Below are positions 6,527 through 7,934 of a DNA stretch of 7,934 nt, piece by piece. The notes under the pieces were generated by a model. It searched no databases, was not told where the DNA came from, and worked only from the letters and a program-made list of their open reading frames with translations. This stretch comes from Bordetella parapertussis (GTDB lineage Bacteria > Pseudomonadota > Gammaproteobacteria > Burkholderiales > Burkholderiaceae_C). Numbering within the stretch: the first letter of the stretch is position 1; every line of letters starts with the position of its first letter. Both the position numbers and the translations under genes were made by a program. The stretch lies in the NCBI GenBank assembly GCA_945871945.1, contig CAMBXY010000066.1, forward strand, positions 1-7,934, read 5' to 3'.

Positions 6527-7506
6527 TTGGCAGCTTGCACTCGGTCGTAGTCGGCGCGTGTCAGGCCCAGGCTTTGCACAGGCTTGTTTTTCAGCACCGC
6601 GTCTTGAAAGCTTTTGCGGTTGACCTCGACCACCTGCAAGCCTTTTTTCTTGAAGATGTCGATCAACTCGGCTTCGCGTTTTTTAACCTTGGCGCTGGCT
6701 CTGGCTGCGGCTTCTTGCATCACCTCGGTGAATATTTTTTGCTCTGCCGGATTGAGTGTGCTCCACACATGGGGTGCCACCATGGTGACCAAGCCGTCAA
6801 CGATATGGCCGGTCAGCATGATGGACTTTTGCACCTCGAAAAACTTTTTTGCTTCGATGGTGGTGAGCGGGTTTTCTTGGGCATCCACCGTGCCGTTTTG
6901 CAGGGCCAAGTAGACCTCGGCAAAAGCGATGGGTGTGGGGTTGGCGCCGCAGGCCTGCCAAGTAGCGGTGTAAGCGGGTGCATCGGGGACACGAATCTTC
7001 AGACCTTTGATATCGGCGCATTGACTGAAAGGCTTTTGGGCGCTGGTGTGGCGTGCGCCGTAGTAGGTGTAGGCGGTGACTTGTATGCCGCTTTTGTTGC
7101 GAAACTCAACCACCATTTCTTGGAACAAAGGGCTTTTGGAATAGGCCAGCAGGTGGTCGCCATCGCGAAAAATAAAAGGGTAGTAAGCGATGCCAAAGCG
7201 AGGGTAGCTGCGCGCAGCAAACGAGGGGCCGCCGATGACGATGTCTACCGAGCCCAAAGTCAGGCCTTGGTTCAAATCGGTTTCTTTGCCCAAGCTTGAC
7301 GCGGGAAAGACCTGAATATCAAACTTGCCCTTGCTGCGTTTTTTGATTTCTTCAGCCGCCCAAACCGACTCGGTATGGTAGGGCTCAGCGGATTCATACA
7401 CATGGGCCCATTTGAGTTTTTGCTGAGCCAAACACAAGCCGGGTAAAACCATAGCCGCCAAGGCCAACATCAGCCAAGAGGGGCGAAACAATGACTGAAA
7501 ACGCAT
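6523..7506 (-). CDS. dctP: TRAP transporter periplasmic substrate-binding protein (DctP type)
   Basis: The 327-residue protein captures the substrate in the periplasm for DctQM. It starts with a signal peptide (Arg2/Arg8, hydrophobic 11-25, likely cleavage after Cys25-Leu-Ala27). No lipobox is seen. Mature-part marks are KWAHVYE (32-38), FPASSLGKETDLNQGLTLGSVDIV (67-90), the segment YYGARHTSAQKP (148-159) with Arg152, and GLKIRVPDAP (168-177), whose Arg172 matches the residue that normally salt-bridges the substrate carboxylate. EVYLALQNGTVDAQENP (197-213) follows. An organic acid is therefore expected, and the downstream dehydratase suggests a sugar acid. I chose ATG 7504-7506 over an ATG twelve codons upstream (7540-7542). 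The shorter form has AGAAGG (7515-7520) eight bases upstream and a normal signal peptide, and the longer form would put the start in the promoter region. It is the first gene of a four-gene operon. Confidence 0.93.
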   Translation of the reverse strand: MRFQSLFRPSWLMLALAAMVLPGLCLAQQKLKWAHVYESAEPYHTESVWAAEEIKKRSKGKFDIQVFPASSLGKETDLNQGLTLGSVDIVIGGPSFAARSYPRFGIAYYPFIFRDGDHLLAYSKSPLFQEMVVEFRNKSGIQVTAYTYYGARHTSAQKPFSQCADIKGLKIRVPDAPAYTATWQACGANPTPIAFAEVYLALQNGTVDAQENPLTTIEAKKFFEVQKSIMLTGHIVDGLVTMVAPHVWSTLNPAEQKIFTEVMQEAAARASAKVKKREAELIDIFKKKGLQVVEVNRKSFQDAVLKNKPVQSLGLTRADYDRVQAAK

Positions 7507-7532
7507 GGCACAAACCTTCTGGGTAAATGGGG

Positions 7533-7562
7533 ATACTTGCATGCACCATACCGCCGCGTCAA
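7533..7562 (-). promoter_or_regulatory. Candidate promoter with overlapping palindrome for the TRAP-dehydratase operon
   Basis: On the minus strand TTGACG (7557-7562, 5 of 6 consensus bases) is followed after 18 bases by AAGTAT (7533-7538, only 3 of 6). The 8-base palindrome TGCATGCA (7538-7545) lies between them and touches the -10 element, a usual place for a repressor site. The element ends about 25 bases upstream of the dctP start codon. The whole divergent region between dctP and the dehydrogenase gene is 153 bases (7507-7659), enough for shared control of both. The weak -10 and short palindrome make this a suggestion only. Confidence 0.3.
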
Positions 7563-7659
7563 GGCCAAGTTCCTCCGCACAAACCCGTAGCCAAGTCAGC
7601 CGCTGCCAAGCCCTATCATTCTTAACTACGTCCCAGCGCCAAAAGACCCAGGAAACACC

Positions 7660-7934
7660 ATGCGATTACAAGGTAAAAACATACTGATTACCGCGGCGGG
7701 ACAAGGCATTGGCAAGGCCACGGTGCTGGCCATGGTGGCCGAGGGCGCGACGGTTTGGGCTACCGACGTTAACCCCGTTTTGCTCGAGGGTTTCAAGGGC
7801 ATGGCCCATGTACACACCGCTGTCTTGGATGTGATGGACAAAGCCGCGATACAAGCGCAAATGGCTTCAATGGATCGCATCGATGGTTTATTCAACTGCG
7901 CAGGTTTTGTGCACAGCGGCACCGCCTTGACGGC
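7660..7934 (+). CDS. Short-chain dehydrogenase, 2-keto-3-deoxy-L-fuconate dehydrogenase-like, N-terminal part
   Basis: The gene runs off the right edge; 91 complete codons are visible. It starts at ATG 7660 with AGGA (7650-7653) six bases upstream. The product begins with a classical short-chain dehydrogenase Rossmann fold: ITAAGQGIG (10-18, glycine-rich nucleotide loop), ATDVN (34-38, where Asp36 after strand 2 favours NAD over NADP), LDV (56-58) and NCAGFVHSGT (79-88, in place of the usual NNAG). The TAAGQGIG, ATDVN and CAGFVH-GT combination is typical of the branch holding 2-keto-3-deoxy-L-fuconate dehydrogenase and human BDH2-type enzymes. Such an enzyme would oxidise the C4 hydroxyl of a 2-keto-3-deoxy acid to the 2,4-diketo form. 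Divergence from the TRAP-dehydratase operon supports this. The catalytic Ser-Tyr-Lys residues are outside the window, so substrate assignment is tentative. Confidence 0.85.
   Translation, partial: MRLQGKNILITAAGQGIGKATVLAMVAEGATVWATDVNPVLLEGFKGMAHVHTAVLDVMDKAAIQAQMASMDRIDGLFNCAGFVHSGTALT

Noticed and set aside
6535..7299. Plus-strand open frame of 254 codons opposite dctP
   Set aside because: Antisense shadow; the minus-strand frame is an unmistakable DctP protein with a signal peptide.
7507..7542. Twelve-codon longer start for dctP
   Set aside because: The longer form lacks a ribosome site and delays the signal peptide, while ATG 7504-7506 has AGAAGG at proper spacing.
1..7934. Search for tRNA, rRNA, CRISPR array, insertion sequence, integrase or toxin-antitoxin genes
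   Set aside because: No repeats with regular spacers, no terminal inverted repeats, no transposase motifs and no cloverleaf-like segments were seen. The genes fill nearly the whole window.

Overview
The window looks like a piece of a betaproteobacterial chromosome, most likely Burkholderiales and probably Comamonadaceae-like (Limnohabitans, Rhodoferax or Polaromonas type). This rests on the style of the ArgB and SlmA proteins, the H-NS-type protein with a histone-H1-like Lys/Ala linker, and a tripartite TRAP sugar-acid transporter. It is an inference from protein character, not a database match. There is no sign of a phage, plasmid, insertion sequence, CRISPR array, rRNA or tRNA.

Layout from left to right. 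(1) Positions 1-114 hold the end of a plus-strand gene that reads as the C-terminus of dTDP-4-dehydrorhamnose reductase (rfbD/rmlD), so an O-antigen or nucleotide-sugar locus probably lies to the left. (2) Positions 127-1309, minus strand, hold an H-NS-family nucleoid protein gene followed 25 bases later by an unrecognised exported, probably beta-barrel, protein gene of visibly lower G+C. (3) Positions 1310-1507 are an AT-rich divergent control region with a fair promoter for the H-NS gene and a cluster of TTGAAT-type inverted repeats. (4) Positions 1508-3051, plus strand, hold argB (N-acetylglutamate kinase) and slmA (nucleoid occlusion, TetR fold), 17 bases apart and probably one transcript. 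(5) Positions 3044-7506, minus strand, hold a tightly packed operon transcribed dctP-dctQ-dctM-uxaA-like: a complete TRAP transporter followed by an altronate/galactarate dehydratase-family enzyme. Its last codons overlap the end of slmA by 8 bases. (6) From 7660, plus strand and divergent from dctP, runs the first 91 codons of a short-chain dehydrogenase resembling 2-keto-3-deoxy-L-fuconate dehydrogenase. It is cut by the window edge.

How the genes may work together: the TRAP system imports an acidic substrate, the UxaA-family dehydratase would turn an aldonate into a 2-keto-3-deoxy acid, and the short-chain dehydrogenase would oxidise that to a 2,4-diketo-3-deoxy acid for hydrolytic cleavage. 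This is the non-phosphorylating route known for L-fuconate and stereochemically related acids. The substrate is inferred, and the hydrolase or aldolase and the regulator would lie beyond the right edge. The left part (rfbD, H-NS, argB, slmA) is ordinary housekeeping and envelope content. The most notable items are the sugar-acid cluster, the exported protein paired with the H-NS gene, and the repeats in the divergent control region.
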